A DNA stretch of 64,000 nt from Zunongwangia sp. HGR-M22 (GCF_027594425.1 NZ_CP115159.1:795001-859000), one strand, 5' to 3'. Shown: positions 11,006 to 22,713, counted from the first letter of the stretch. Translations and numbers: made by a program. Notes: a model not told the origin generated them from the letters alone.

Positions 11006-12433
11006 CTAAATCGTTAATTTTTTATTGAGATCTTCTACAAATTTTTTGAACTGCTTATCTGTTGTCGATAGATTATCTACCGTTTTGCAAGCATGCAGTA
11101 CTGTTGCGTGATCGCGACTTCCAATTTGTGAACCAATACTTGCAAGTGAGGCTTTGGTAAATTTCTTAGCAAAGAACATTGCTAATTGTCTGGCCTGTAC
11201 AATATGTCTTTTTCTTGTCTTAGATTGTAGTGTTTCAACATCCATCTGGAAGTAATCACTTACCACTTTTTGGATATAATCGATACTTACTTCTCGCTTG
11301 GTGTTTTTAACGTAATTGTCAACAATCTTTTTAGCAAGCTCTATAGTAACATCTTTTTTGTTGAACGAAGAATGAGCGATTAGCGAAATAATCGCACCTT
11401 CTAATTCCCGAATATTAGCTTTAATGTTATTAGCTAAAAATTCAACTATTTCTTCGGGCATCTCTACACCGTCACGATAGAGTTTATTTTTTATAATTGA
11501 GACACGAGTTTCAAAATCTGGATGTTGCAATTCAGCGGATAGTCCCCATTTAAATCGAGAAAGCAAGCGTTGCTCGATATCCTGCATATCTACTGGAGCC
11601 TTATCACTGGTAAGAATTACCTGTTTTCCGTTTTGATGCAAGTGATTAAAAATGTGGAAAAATACATCCTGAGTTCCTGCTTTCCCAGATAATAACTGTA
11701 TATCATCTACAATTAAGACATCTATAATCTGGTAGAAATGGATAAAATCGTTTCTGTTATTCTTTTTAACCGATTCAATATATTGTTGTGTAAATTTTTC
11801 CGCAGAAATATAAAGCACCGTTTTTTCTGGATATTTGTCTTTTATTTCTACACCAATAGCGTGTGCTAAGTGTGTTTTTCCTAAACCAACACCTCCAAAA
11901 ATAAGAAGCGGATTAAAAGATGTTCCTCCCGGTTTATTTGCCACTGCTAAACCAGCAGATCTTGCTAACCTGTTAGAATCTCCTTCTAAAAAGTTTTCAA
12001 AATTGTAACTAGGGTTTAGTTGTGATTCAATTTTTACATTTCTAATCCCCGGTATTACAAATGGATTTTTAAGTTCTGGATTTTTATTTTTCACGGGAAC
12101 ATCAACTTCCTGTGAAGACATATTTGATCGTTGTGTACTAGGAATTTTCTCGGTAAAAGGCAACTTGTTACCGTAGGTGTTTTCCATCTTGATAACGTAC
12201 ACTAATTTGGCTTTTTCTCCTAGCTCTCTAGTCAAAGAAACTTTTAAAAGCTTAACATAATGCTCTTCCAACCATTCATAAAAAAACTTAGATGGTACCT
12301 GTATGCTTAGAGCACAATCTGTAAGTTTTACTGCTTGAATTGGCTCGAACCAGGTTTTGTAGGCCTGTGGCGAGATGTTATCTTTAATAAAAGCTAGACA
12401 GCTATTCCAAACTGATTGCGCAGTTTTCGACAT
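11006..12433 (-). CDS. dnaA: Chromosomal replication initiator DnaA
   Basis: Initiator ATPase that binds DnaA boxes and melts oriC. From the ATG at 12433 it is 475 residues, beginning MSKTAQSVWNSCLAFIKDNI. Domain I (1-90) is followed by a linker and the AAA+ domain with Walker A FGGVGLGKTH (Lys186) and Walker B LIVDDIQLL. The C-terminal DNA-binding domain has the signature SRDHATVLHACKTV. The frame is open to 12529, but I place the start at 12433: the normal family N-terminus begins there and a good promoter (12500-12530) lies inside the would-be extension. It is ended by a hairpin terminator. No cluster of DnaA boxes is visible next to it. Confidence 0.97.
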   Translation of the reverse strand: MSKTAQSVWNSCLAFIKDNISPQAYKTWFEPIQAVKLTDCALSIQVPSKFFYEWLEEHYVKLLKVSLTRELGEKAKLVYVIKMENTYGNKLPFTEKIPSTQRSNMSSQEVDVPVKNKNPELKNPFVIPGIRNVKIESQLNPSYNFENFLEGDSNRLARSAGLAVANKPGGTSFNPLLIFGGVGLGKTHLAHAIGVEIKDKYPEKTVLYISAEKFTQQYIESVKKNNRNDFIHFYQIIDVLIVDDIQLLSGKAGTQDVFFHIFNHLHQNGKQVILTSDKAPVDMQDIEQRLLSRFKWGLSAELQHPDFETRVSIIKNKLYRDGVEMPEEIVEFLANNIKANIRELEGAIISLIAHSSFNKKDVTIELAKKIVDNYVKNTKREVSIDYIQKVVSDYFQMDVETLQSKTRKRHIVQARQLAMFFAKKFTKASLASIGSQIGSRDHATVLHACKTVDNLSTTDKQFKKFVEDLNKKLTI

Positions 12434-12499
12434 GCTTCGTGTGACGTTATTATAGGTTATTAGATCTTTCGAATTATCTCCTGATAAGAGTATTCCTTT

Positions 12500-12530
12500 C
12501 AAATTTAAGGAGGACAAATATGTGAACAAA
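12500..12530 (-). promoter_or_regulatory. dnaA promoter
   Basis: On the minus strand TTTG (12530-12527), a 19-bp spacer, then TAAATTTG (12507-12500): a full match to the Bacteroidota promoter pattern TTTG-N17-23-TAnnTTTG. It would start a transcript with a leader of roughly 60 nt before the dnaA ATG at 12433, and it is the best promoter match I found in the window. Confidence 0.7.
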
Positions 12531-12640
12531 AAATGTAAAAAAAAAACCGATTGGGTATTGAATTTTTAGAATATTTTACGCATACTTATAAAGGATCAAA
12601 TCACAAAATTTATTTTCAATTTAAAGCTTAAAATTCAGCA

Positions 12641-13033
12641 ATGACAGAACATGTATCCATACTTAAAGTACGATATGCAGAGACAGACCAAATGGGGGTA
12701 GTGCATCACGGTAACTACGCTCAGTATCTGGAAATTGCGCGAATTGAGTGGCTTGAAAAAATTGGTATTTCCTATAAAAGTATGGAAAAAAATGGTATAA
12801 TGCTGCCTGTTTATGAAATGAATTTTAAGTTTATCAAATCGGCTTTCTTTGATGATAATTTGAAGATCTATACAAGCCTAAGAAAGACGCCCGATGTCAA
12901 GATAATTTTCGACTATAAAATATACAATCAAGAGGATGAGTTGTTAACAACTGCAAGTACAATTTTGGTTTTTATGGATGCAAAAACGAGGCGCCCAATT
13001 CGATGCCCAGAATATGTTTTGGAAAAACTTTAA
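12641..13033 (+). CDS. Acyl-CoA thioesterase, YbgC/4HBT hotdog family
   Basis: 130-residue single hotdog-fold thioesterase. The signature VRYAETDQMGVVHHGNYAQYLEIARIEWLE includes the catalytic Asp16 and neighbouring His residues of the YbgC/4-hydroxybenzoyl-CoA thioesterase group. These hydrolyse short acyl-CoA or acyl-ACP thioesters in the cytoplasm; the actual substrate is not known. Length is usual. It is divergent from dnaA with a 207-bp gap and is followed by a non-coding repeat region. Confidence 0.92.
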   Translation: MTEHVSILKVRYAETDQMGVVHHGNYAQYLEIARIEWLEKIGISYKSMEKNGIMLPVYEMNFKFIKSAFFDDNLKIYTSLRKTPDVKIIFDYKIYNQEDELLTTASTILVFMDAKTRRPIRCPEYVLEKL

Positions 13034-13039
13034 GCGATA

Positions 13040-13230
13040 GAATTTAGATCGAATTGCTTTAGATTTTAGACTCTAGATTTTAGAAAATAGAGAATAGACT
13101 TTTTATTTTGACTTCTACATGTTGAATGAGAATGGAACCAAGAATTAGGACGCAAGATGATGTTGACTATTTAAGTAAAGATTTTTTTATTCTGAATTTG
13201 GATTGATGAAAAAGGAATAGCTTATTTTGC
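13040..13230. repeat. Dispersed intergenic repeat, copy A
   Basis: The gap between the thioesterase and YigZ genes has no gene but matches the gap at 16110-16282 in order and spacing. Shared blocks are TAGATCG, a run of TAGA/TTTTAGA-type sequence, GGAACCAAGA (13134), then TCTGAATTTG (13191), ATTGATGAA and GAATAGCT. The distance between the GGAACCA and TCTGAATTTG blocks is 57 bp here and 55 bp in copy B. The element has no open frame. It is followed immediately by the heptamer array at 13231. Confidence 0.65.
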
Positions 13231-13265
13231 TAATTGCTAATTGCTAATTGCTAATTGCTAATTGC
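13231..13265. repeat. Tandem heptamer array
   Basis: Five perfect head-to-tail copies of the 7-bp unit TAATTGC, directly at the end of dispersed repeat copy A and 25 bp beyond the YigZ stop. Arrays of this sort vary in copy number by slippage. Copy B ends in two copies of a related heptamer (GCTGAAT) at the same point. Confidence 0.95.
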
Positions 13266-13290
13266 TTATCGCGACTGCCGACTAAATTTG

Positions 13291-13905
13291 TTAACTCTCC
13301 ATTCTTTTTATTTCTACCTTATAAGTGGTATCAAATTTATCGAAAATCGCCTCGGCTTCTTTTTTCCTTACCGATAAATAGATCTTGCAGTCTAACTCAA
13401 GCTTTTGTTCTAGAATATTCAGGTTATTTTCTTTGATTAATCGCATTACGATATTCATTTCAGGATAATCAAAATGAACTTCAAAAACCTCATCGATGGT
13501 GCGCTTTACAATATTTGAATTTTCCAGCGCCATTTGTGCAGCGGTTTTATATGCGTTTATGAGTCCGCCCACACCTAATTTTACACCGCCAAAATAGCGA
13601 ACAACGACAATAAGAATATTAGTAACTTCAAAAGATTGGATTTGTCCGTAAATAGGCATTCCGGCCGAGTTGGATGGTTCACCGTCGTCGTTAGCGCGAT
13701 AATAAATATCCTGTTCTTCTTTACCGGTTTGCCAGGCATAACACCAGTGCCGCGCTTTATGATGTTTCGATTTTAATTCTTCAAGGTGAAGATTGGCTTC
13801 CTCTTCATTTTTAATAGGAAAAGCATAGCCAAAAAACTTCGAATTTCGGTCTTTAAATAAAACTTCTTCAGACGCTTTAGTGATAGTTTTGTAGGTGTCC
13901 TTCAT
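13291..13905 (-). CDS. yigZ: YigZ/IMPACT family protein
   Basis: 204-residue protein of the YigZ/IMPACT (UPF0029) family. The strongly conserved core is present: HWCYAWQTG, the ANDDGEPSNSAGMPIYGQI motif and VVVRYFGGVKLGVGGLINAYKTAA, followed by a C-terminal ferredoxin-like domain (about 135-204). The family fold is ribosomal S5 domain 2-like, and the eukaryotic relative IMPACT modulates the GCN2 stress response. The bacterial role is not settled. Length is standard. It is followed upstream by the HAD and ribD genes on the same strand. Confidence 0.93.
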   Translation of the reverse strand: MKDTYKTITKASEEVLFKDRNSKFFGYAFPIKNEEEANLHLEELKSKHHKARHWCYAWQTGKEEQDIYYRANDDGEPSNSAGMPIYGQIQSFEVTNILIVVVRYFGGVKLGVGGLINAYKTAAQMALENSNIVKRTIDEVFEVHFDYPEMNIVMRLIKENNLNILEQKLELDCKIYLSVRKKEAEAIFDKFDTTYKVEIKRMES

Positions 13906-13940
13906 TTTAGTAAACTAAGGAATTTAAACGAAAATCGCCT

Positions 13941-14552
13941 TTAAGAGAATAATTCTTTCTTGGTGGTAAATAGATCAATCACATCTTCTCGAGTAGGTTC
14001 CAGATTCCAAACATTGATTCCTAAAGCAGCGGCAGCGTCGGTATTCTCTTTAGTATCGTCTATAAAAAGGCATTCTTCTGGCTTTAAATCATGCTGCTTA
14101 AGCACATATTCGTAAATACCGGCGTCTGGTTTTCTAAAATTGATTTCGTAAGACAAATAAAAAGCATCAAAGCATTGCTGAAATTCTTCAAAAAAAGCTA
14201 CATTTTCTTTTACCCAATCAATATGAATTTCATTAGTGTTGCTTAAAAGTATAAGTTGATAATTATTTTCTGAAGCTAATTTTTTTATAAACTCTAATCG
14301 ATATTTAGGAAAATCTACTAAAATCGCATTCCAAGCATCAAGAAATTGCTCTTTTTCGACCGTGCTGAACTGCTTTTTATAGCTGTTGAAAAAATCTTCT
14401 GAAGAAATTAGACCTTTTTCATATTCCTGGTTCGTCGCAACGATCGATTCTGGTAAATTTTCAATGCCGAATTTTTCTAATTGCGCCGGTGTAGCCGATT
14501 TATCAAGATTGATAAAAATATCACCAAAATCGAAAATTATGGTTTTAATCAT
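13941..14552 (-). CDS. HAD family phosphatase (YihX-like)
   Basis: 203-residue haloacid dehalogenase-type hydrolase. Motif I is IIFDFGDIFINLD, with a Gly at nucleophile+2 as in the YihX group. Motif II is LILLSNTN, motif III is the FRKPDAGIYEY lysine, and motif IV is FIDDTKENTDAA. The cap is the small helical type. YihX-like enzymes dephosphorylate sugar phosphates such as glucose-1-phosphate, but substrate specificity is not predictable here. The start overlaps the end of ribD by 8 bp, so the two are coupled; flavin-pathway phosphatases are often HAD enzymes, which makes a role in removing phosphate from the RibD product conceivable. Confidence 0.88.
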   Translation of the reverse strand: MIKTIIFDFGDIFINLDKSATPAQLEKFGIENLPESIVATNQEYEKGLISSEDFFNSYKKQFSTVEKEQFLDAWNAILVDFPKYRLEFIKKLASENNYQLILLSNTNEIHIDWVKENVAFFEEFQQCFDAFYLSYEINFRKPDAGIYEYVLKQHDLKPEECLFIDDTKENTDAAAALGINVWNLEPTREDVIDLFTTKKELFS

Positions 14553-15591
14553 TTAAATAGGTCTTTAATATATTGTCTTCTATGTATTCTTCGGAAATTA
14601 ATTTTCCCTGAAATTTAGGAGCTGAAATTCCTTTTTTAAGCTGAATATTTCCGGTGAAAACTCGAGCTTCATCCCATAATTCAGCATCAATAAAACTCTG
14701 AAGTGTTTGCAAGCCGCCTTCAATAATAACCGATTGTAAATTTTCCTGAAATAATATCTTTCCAATTTGCTGCGGTAAATTTTGGTTAAAATCAGCTTGA
14801 CGATATTCGATGTTCTTAGCGTCTTTTTCTGGAATACTTTCAGTAATAACAATGGTTTTAATACTTCCGTCGAAAAGATCCGAATCTGCTGGGATTTTTC
14901 CAGATCTATCGATCACTACCCGTACGGGATTGTTTCCCGCGTGTAATCTCGTATTCAGTTTTGGATTGTCGTCGATGGCGGTTTTGGTTCCCACTAAGAT
15001 CGATTGTTCTTCAGCCCGCCATTTATGCACTAATTGTTTAGAATAGCGGTTGCTAATCCAAACGGGAGCACGATCTTCACGCTTATACGGAGCGATAAAT
15101 CCATCTTCACTTTGCGCCCATTTCAATATAATATAAGGGCGCTTTTTGTTATGGAAAGTAAAGAATCGCTTGTTAAGATTTTGTGCTTCTTTTTCTAAAA
15201 CACCAACTGTTACATCGCAACCAGCTTCCATCAGTTTTTTAATTCCTCGCCCGGCAACTTCAGCAAAAGGATCTACCGTGGCTACTACCACTTTTTTAAT
15301 TCCTTTGGCTATAATAAGATCGCTGCAAGGCGGCGTTTTTCCAAAATGGCTGCAAGGTTCTAAGCTTACATAAATGGTCGATTTCTTTAAAAGCTCTGGA
15401 TCTTTAACTGAATTTACCGCGTTAACCTCGGCATGAGCTTCCCCAGCTTTTTGATGCCATCCTTCGCCAATGATCTTGTCTTTGTAAACAATAACGCTGC
15501 CAACCATGGGATTTGGATAGGTACTTCCCAAGCCGTTTTGGGCGAGTTGCAAACAACGTTTTATATATTTTTCCTGTATATTCACAGCCAC
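14545..15591 (-). CDS. ribD: Bifunctional riboflavin deaminase/reductase RibD
   Basis: 348-residue enzyme with an N-terminal deaminase (about 5-145) and C-terminal reductase (about 150-348), performing the second and third steps of riboflavin synthesis. Zinc ligands are visible: His53 and catalytic Glu55 in HAEVNAV, Cys80 and Cys89 in PCSHFGKTPPCSD. The reductase part shows RPYIILKWAQSEDGFIAP and the SVIIEGGLQTLQSF segment. The start appears to be a GTG (15591, or the second GTG two codons later), since no ATG exists near the family N-terminus. It overlaps the HAD gene and diverges from a GNAT gene. Confidence 0.95.
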   Translation of the reverse strand: MAVNIQEKYIKRCLQLAQNGLGSTYPNPMVGSVIVYKDKIIGEGWHQKAGEAHAEVNAVNSVKDPELLKKSTIYVSLEPCSHFGKTPPCSDLIIAKGIKKVVVATVDPFAEVAGRGIKKLMEAGCDVTVGVLEKEAQNLNKRFFTFHNKKRPYIILKWAQSEDGFIAPYKREDRAPVWISNRYSKQLVHKWRAEEQSILVGTKTAIDDNPKLNTRLHAGNNPVRVVIDRSGKIPADSDLFDGSIKTIVITESIPEKDAKNIEYRQADFNQNLPQQIGKILFQENLQSVIIEGGLQTLQSFIDAELWDEARVFTGNIQLKKGISAPKFQGKLISEEYIEDNILKTYLND

Positions 15592-15614
15592 AAAAATAGG
15601 ATTAATTAGTAAGA

Positions 15615-16100
15615 ATGAGTAGGCTTAAAATTAGGGAAATTCAGCAGCAAGACAATCAGCAGGTTAAAAAAGTTATCCAGGATGTTTTGGTTGAAATGGG
15701 AGTTCCAAAAGTAGGAACTGCTTACGAAGATAAAGCTTTGGACGATATGACTGCGGAATATAAAGCAGATCGAAAAGCATATTTTGTGATTGAAGAAGAC
15801 AGCAAAATTATTGGCTGTTGTGGTATTGGGCCGTTACCAGAATTTGAAACCGAGATTTGTGAATTGCAAAAAATGTATTTTTTACCTGAAGCTCGCGGAA
15901 AAGGTCTTGGCACCCAAATGATGGATACTTGTTTGAAATTCGCGAAAAATCAGGATTACAAAAAATGCTATATCGAGACTTTGCCATACATGAAAGATGC
16001 CTGTAAATTGTATAAGAAAACCGGTTTTGAAGAATTAGATAAACCCCTTGGAAATACAGGCCATTATAATTGTACGGTTTGGATGATAAAGGATCTGTAA
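15615..16100 (+). CDS. GNAT family N-acetyltransferase
   Basis: 161-residue acetyltransferase. The acetyl-CoA binding motif A is LQKMYFLPEARGKGLGTQMMDTCLKFA (R-x-x-G-x-G pattern), followed by YIETLPYMKDACKLYKKTGFEEL in motif B. A short N-terminal segment (RLKIREIQQQDNQQVKKVI) forms the first strand and helix of the fold. The substrate is unknown. It starts 24 bp from the divergent ribD start and ends at dispersed repeat copy B. Confidence 0.9.
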   Translation: MSRLKIREIQQQDNQQVKKVIQDVLVEMGVPKVGTAYEDKALDDMTAEYKADRKAYFVIEEDSKIIGCCGIGPLPEFETEICELQKMYFLPEARGKGLGTQMMDTCLKFAKNQDYKKCYIETLPYMKDACKLYKKTGFEELDKPLGNTGHYNCTVWMIKDL

Positions 16101-16109
16101 TTAGAAATT

Positions 16110-16282
16110 AGATTAGATCGCTTCGCTGTTAGAATTTAGATAGTAGCACTCTTATTTTTAATGCTGAATTTTGAATAAGGTTAGGAACCAAGAGTCAGGA
16201 TGCAATATGATATTCGTGATTTTATTTAATTTTTTTACTCTGAATTTGAATTGATGAAATAAAGAATAGCTGAATGCTGAAT
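16110..16282. repeat. Dispersed intergenic repeat, copy B
   Basis: Second copy of the element at 13040-13230, same orientation: GGAACCAAGAGTCAGGATGC (16184) then TCTGAATTTG (16239), ATTGATGAA and GAATAGCT. The end is two copies of the heptamer GCTGAAT (16269-16282), in the position occupied by the TAATTGC array in copy A. No gene is present in this 214-bp gap before prmC. Confidence 0.65.
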
Positions 16283-16314
16283 GAAATCTCTAAACCGTCA
16301 AGTAAATTAAAACA

Positions 16315-17166
16315 ATGACCACCACGCAACTCAAAAATCAATTCTTAGAAGATCTTGGCGGCAAATATCCAAAAGAGGAAATTCTGTCTTTTTTTAATTT
16401 GTTGGCAGAGCATATTTTAAAGAGGAGCAGATTGCAAATGGCTTTAGAACCAAATAAGGAAATAAGCGATGCTGAAGTTGGCCAATTTCAAGGTGCATTA
16501 GAGAAACTTAATGTGTTTGAACCTATTCAATATATTATTGGAGAAACTGAATTTTTTAGTCTGAATTTTAAAGTCGCACCCGGCGTTTTAATTCCGCGGC
16601 CGGAAACTGAAGAATTGGTACAATGGATTTTAGATGAGGTTTCACTTCAGCAGATCCAAAATTTGCAAATTTTAGATATAGGAACGGGGAGTGGTTGTAT
16701 CCCGATTAGTTTAAAAAAACACCTGCCAAAAGCTCAAATTTCAGCAATAGATATTTCAGAAGAAGCTTTAAAAATCGCTAAGATTAATGCGGAACAAAAT
16801 GAAGTTTCAGTAGACTTTATTCAGCAGGATATTCTTTCCGCAGAAAAACTTCCGCAGCAATTTGATATTATCGTTTCAAATCCGCCGTATGTTCGGGAAT
16901 TAGAAAAAGCCGAAATGCAGCAAAATGTATTGCAGTATGAGCCGGAAACTGCACTTTATGTAAAAGACGAAAAACCTTTACTTTTCTATAAGAAAATCAC
17001 GAAATTAGCAAAAGAAGGGCTTACCAAAAATGGTTTGTTGTTTTTTGAAATTAACCAATACCTGGGCGAAGAAACAGAAACAATGGTTAAAGATCATGGT
17101 TTTAAAACTGAACTTCGCAAAGATATGTATGGTAATTTTAGAATGCTAAAAGCCCAAAAACACTAA
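16315..17166 (+). CDS. prmC: Release factor glutamine methyltransferase PrmC
   Basis: 283-residue methyltransferase that methylates the glutamine of the GGQ motif in release factors RF1/RF2. The SAM site is ILDIGTGSGCIPISL (about 119-133) and the catalytic NPPY motif is at 189-192. N-terminal helices (1-80) form the release-factor binding domain, and VLIPRPETEELV is a PrmC signature. Length is typical. A LOG-family gene follows 14 bp later on the same strand and is probably cotranscribed. Confidence 0.95.
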   Translation: MTTTQLKNQFLEDLGGKYPKEEILSFFNLLAEHILKRSRLQMALEPNKEISDAEVGQFQGALEKLNVFEPIQYIIGETEFFSLNFKVAPGVLIPRPETEELVQWILDEVSLQQIQNLQILDIGTGSGCIPISLKKHLPKAQISAIDISEEALKIAKINAEQNEVSVDFIQQDILSAEKLPQQFDIIVSNPPYVRELEKAEMQQNVLQYEPETALYVKDEKPLLFYKKITKLAKEGLTKNGLLFFEINQYLGEETETMVKDHGFKTELRKDMYGNFRMLKAQKH

Positions 17167-17180
17167 AAAAATCTGCTATT

Positions 17181-17789
17181 TTGGAAGAAAAGACTGTGCA
17201 AAATTCTTTAAAAAGCGTTGCCGTTTTCTGTGCGAGCAGCGATGGAAACGATTCAGAAATTATAGAAACCTCAAAAAAAATGGGCTCATTTTTGGCCAAA
17301 AACGACATTCGTTTGATCTACGGCGGTAGTAAACGCGGACTGATGGGGCATGTTGCAGCGGGAGTTCAGGAAAATGGGGGGAAAGTGACTGGCGTGATCC
17401 CAGAATTTCTTAAGATCAAAGAAGTAGTGCATACCAATTTGGATGAATTGATCACCACACAGGATATGCACGAGCGCAAACTTACAATGCATCGCTTAAG
17501 TGACGGATTTATTGCGCTTCCGGGAGGCTTTGGAACTTTCGAGGAGCTTTTTGAAATCATCACCTGGGCGCAATTGGGCTTGCATCAAAAACCTATTGGA
17601 TTGCTGAATGTCAATGGTTTTTACGATGATCTAATTAACATGCTTCGCAAGATGGTAGATAAAGGTCTGCTAAAAAAAGAGAACTTCGATTTGCTTATAA
17701 TTGCCGAAACTATCGAAGAATTATATGAAAAAATGAGGTTTTTTAAACCGTTGCCAACTCCAAAATGGATTACTAAAAGTCAGACCTAA
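17181..17789 (+). CDS. LOG family protein (Rossman-fold nucleotide phosphoribohydrolase type)
   Basis: 202-residue protein of the LOG (lonely guy)/TIGR00730 family, which in characterised members releases cytokinin-type bases from nucleotide monophosphates. The signature PGGFGTFEELFEIITWAQ carries the conserved PGGxGTxxE motif, preceded by IYGGSKRGLMGHVA. The start I use is TTG at 17181: no in-frame ATG exists before the conserved N-terminus, and the first in-frame ATG falls inside the fold. The physiological substrate in this bacterium is unknown. The next gene begins immediately at its stop codon. Confidence 0.88.
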   Translation: MEEKTVQNSLKSVAVFCASSDGNDSEIIETSKKMGSFLAKNDIRLIYGGSKRGLMGHVAAGVQENGGKVTGVIPEFLKIKEVVHTNLDELITTQDMHERKLTMHRLSDGFIALPGGFGTFEELFEIITWAQLGLHQKPIGLLNVNGFYDDLINMLRKMVDKGLLKKENFDLLIIAETIEELYEKMRFFKPLPTPKWITKSQT

Positions 17790-18440
17790 ATGAAGATTGA
17801 ATATTTGCAACTTTATACGTCGCAACTTCAAAAGCAGGCACAATTTTATCGTGATGTATTAGGTTTTTCTTTGGCTGAAAATGTAGAAGATAGCTTTACT
17901 ATAAAAATAGGTTTTACCGAAGTTTGCTTTCAGTATAAAAAGGAAGCAAAATTAAACCATATTGCATTTCATATTCCGGCTAATCAGGAAAAGTTAGCTT
18001 TAGAATGGTTAAAAAAGCGAGTGAATATTGAAAAAGATGGTACGGAAGAAATAATTGATTTTAAGAACTGGAATGCAAAATCGGTTTATTTTAAAGATGC
18101 CGATGATAATATTTTAGAATTCATTTCGCGAAGTCATCTATATCCTTCAGAAAAAAATACTTTCAGTGTAAATTCTATACTAGGAGTTGCTGAAGTTGGT
18201 TTGGCTGTTGAAATTATAGAACCTTTTTATAACTATTTACATGATCATTTCAATTTAGCTATTTTTGACGGAAATTTAGAACGATTTTGTGCCATAGGTG
18301 ATGATAAAGGTTTGCTAATATGCATCGATAAAAATAAAAAGGAATGGTTTCCTACCAATCAAACTGCTTTTGAAGCCGATTTTAAAATTAAATTTAAACA
18401 TCAAGGTAAGGCATTTAGTTTTATATCTAAAGAAGTATAA
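17790..18440 (+). CDS. VOC family (glyoxalase/bleomycin-resistance fold) protein
   Basis: 216-residue protein with two halves resembling the vicinal oxygen chelate fold. The first half has the FYRDVLGFSLAENVEDSF pattern, LNHIAFHIP and DNILEFISR near the usual metal-ligand positions. The second half starts about residue 120 (ILGVAEVGLAVEII) and looks degenerate. The VOC family includes dioxygenases, glyoxalases and resistance proteins; nothing seen fixes the reaction. It directly abuts the LOG gene (TAA then ATG), so they form one operon with prmC. Confidence 0.8.
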   Translation: MKIEYLQLYTSQLQKQAQFYRDVLGFSLAENVEDSFTIKIGFTEVCFQYKKEAKLNHIAFHIPANQEKLALEWLKKRVNIEKDGTEEIIDFKNWNAKSVYFKDADDNILEFISRSHLYPSEKNTFSVNSILGVAEVGLAVEIIEPFYNYLHDHFNLAIFDGNLERFCAIGDDKGLLICIDKNKKEWFPTNQTAFEADFKIKFKHQGKAFSFISKEV

Positions 18441-18456
18441 TTATAAATAGGGAAGT

Positions 18457-18822
18457 ATGGGGTTGGTACTAGTTATTTTAAAGGCTATTATAGTTATTGA
18501 ACACCTTTATATCTTTTGGTTTGAAATGTTTGCCTGGGAAACCGTCGGTAAAAAAACTTTTAAATCCTTACCCACAGATCTTTTTCCAAAAACAAAGGGG
18601 TTAGCAGCTAATCAAGGTTTATATAATGGTTTTTTGGCGGCAGGTTTGGGATGGACTTTTTTTATAGAGAATAGCTATTGGCAACAAAATATTTCTATCT
18701 TTTTTCTTTTGTGTATCGCAGTAGCCGGAATTTACGCAGCATTAACTGCTGCAAAGAAAATATTCTTTGTACAGGCTTTACCGGCAATACTTGCTCTTAT
18801 ATTAATTTTTATTGCACAATGA
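18457..18822 (+). CDS. DUF1304 family small membrane protein
   Basis: 121-residue protein with about four membrane helices. The N-terminal segment IVIEHLYIFWFEMFAWETVGKKTF and the following GLAANQGLYNGFLAAGLGW match the DUF1304 family of small integral membrane proteins, whose function is unknown. It sits between the VOC gene and ligA on the same strand with gaps of 16 and 20 bp. Confidence 0.85.
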   Translation: MGLVLVILKAIIVIEHLYIFWFEMFAWETVGKKTFKSLPTDLFPKTKGLAANQGLYNGFLAAGLGWTFFIENSYWQQNISIFFLLCIAVAGIYAALTAAKKIFFVQALPAILALILIFIAQ

Positions 18823-18842
18823 GCCTCTTAATTTTAGTATAA

Positions 18843-22126
<3,284 letters not shown>

Positions 22127-22270
22127 TTCATTTTATAATTCATTCTCTTCAATAAACGCTGTAAGTAAATCTATTGGACTACTTGTTAAATCGATTTACT
22201 CATATTAATTTTGCTTCTAATACCCAATCATTTTGTTGGTATTGCTTTATGATCACCACAACAATACCTT

Positions 22271-22684
22271 ATGAAACTACATTATTCTGGAAATCATTCA
22301 AAATTAGAAGCTATAGTAAATCGAGCGAATGAAATCATTGAGAGTCCGTTCTATATCTCAGAACTTAGAAAATATCTGATAGAAAATAATCGCGGTTGCT
22401 ATTTTGGGATATTTAAAAAATTGCTAGAAAACGATAAGCAAATTAAAGTAAAATTACATTTTAATCCTTTTACCAGAATAAAGATAAACAATAAATCAAA
22501 TTCAATTATGGTGAGTCCTACTACTTTAAACGGTACACATCGAGATGTAATTGTTTTACTTTCCGAATATATTTATAGGATAATAATTTCAAACCCTCAA
22601 ATTTCACGCTGTTTAAATTTTAGCCAAGAAGAAAAAAATGAATTTTTGAAAGAAATGGGCGGAATTTCAAAGCATTATTTTTAA
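22271..22684 (+). CDS. Hypothetical protein
   Basis: 137-residue protein that I cannot assign to a family. No signal peptide or membrane segment is obvious. It is basic and rich in Ile, Asn and Lys, with an alpha/beta mix (LHYSGNHSKLEAIVNRANEI near the N-terminus, and HRDVIVLLSEYIYRIII in the C-terminal half). A start at ATG 22271 and a perfect terminator hairpin after it support a real gene. It is separated from the exonuclease gene by 144 bp, so it probably has its own promoter. Confidence 0.6.
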   Translation: MKLHYSGNHSKLEAIVNRANEIIESPFYISELRKYLIENNRGCYFGIFKKLLENDKQIKVKLHFNPFTRIKINNKSNSIMVSPTTLNGTHRDVIVLLSEYIYRIIISNPQISRCLNFSQEEKNEFLKEMGGISKHYF

Positions 22685-22713
22685 TTATTGATTGTACGTA
22701 TTAAATAAATAAG

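Noticed and set aside
12434-12529. Extra 32 codons in front of dnaA
   Set aside because: The segment carries a full promoter motif and does not resemble the family N-terminus; the ATG at 12433 fits better.
12434-12640. Possible origin of replication with DnaA boxes beside dnaA
   Set aside because: Only one degenerate TTGTTCACA-like match is seen, with no cluster or AT-rich unwinding pattern beyond background.
13231-13265. CRISPR-like array
   Set aside because: The units are 7 bp with no spacers, so this is a simple tandem repeat.
14598-14852. 84-codon open frame inside ribD on the same strand
   Set aside because: It lies in another frame of a conserved enzyme and has no independent support.
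15591-15598. TATTTTTG (TAnnTTTG) as the ribD promoter
   Set aside because: It overlaps the start codon and lacks a -33 element at the right spacing, so it would imply a leaderless transcript without other support.
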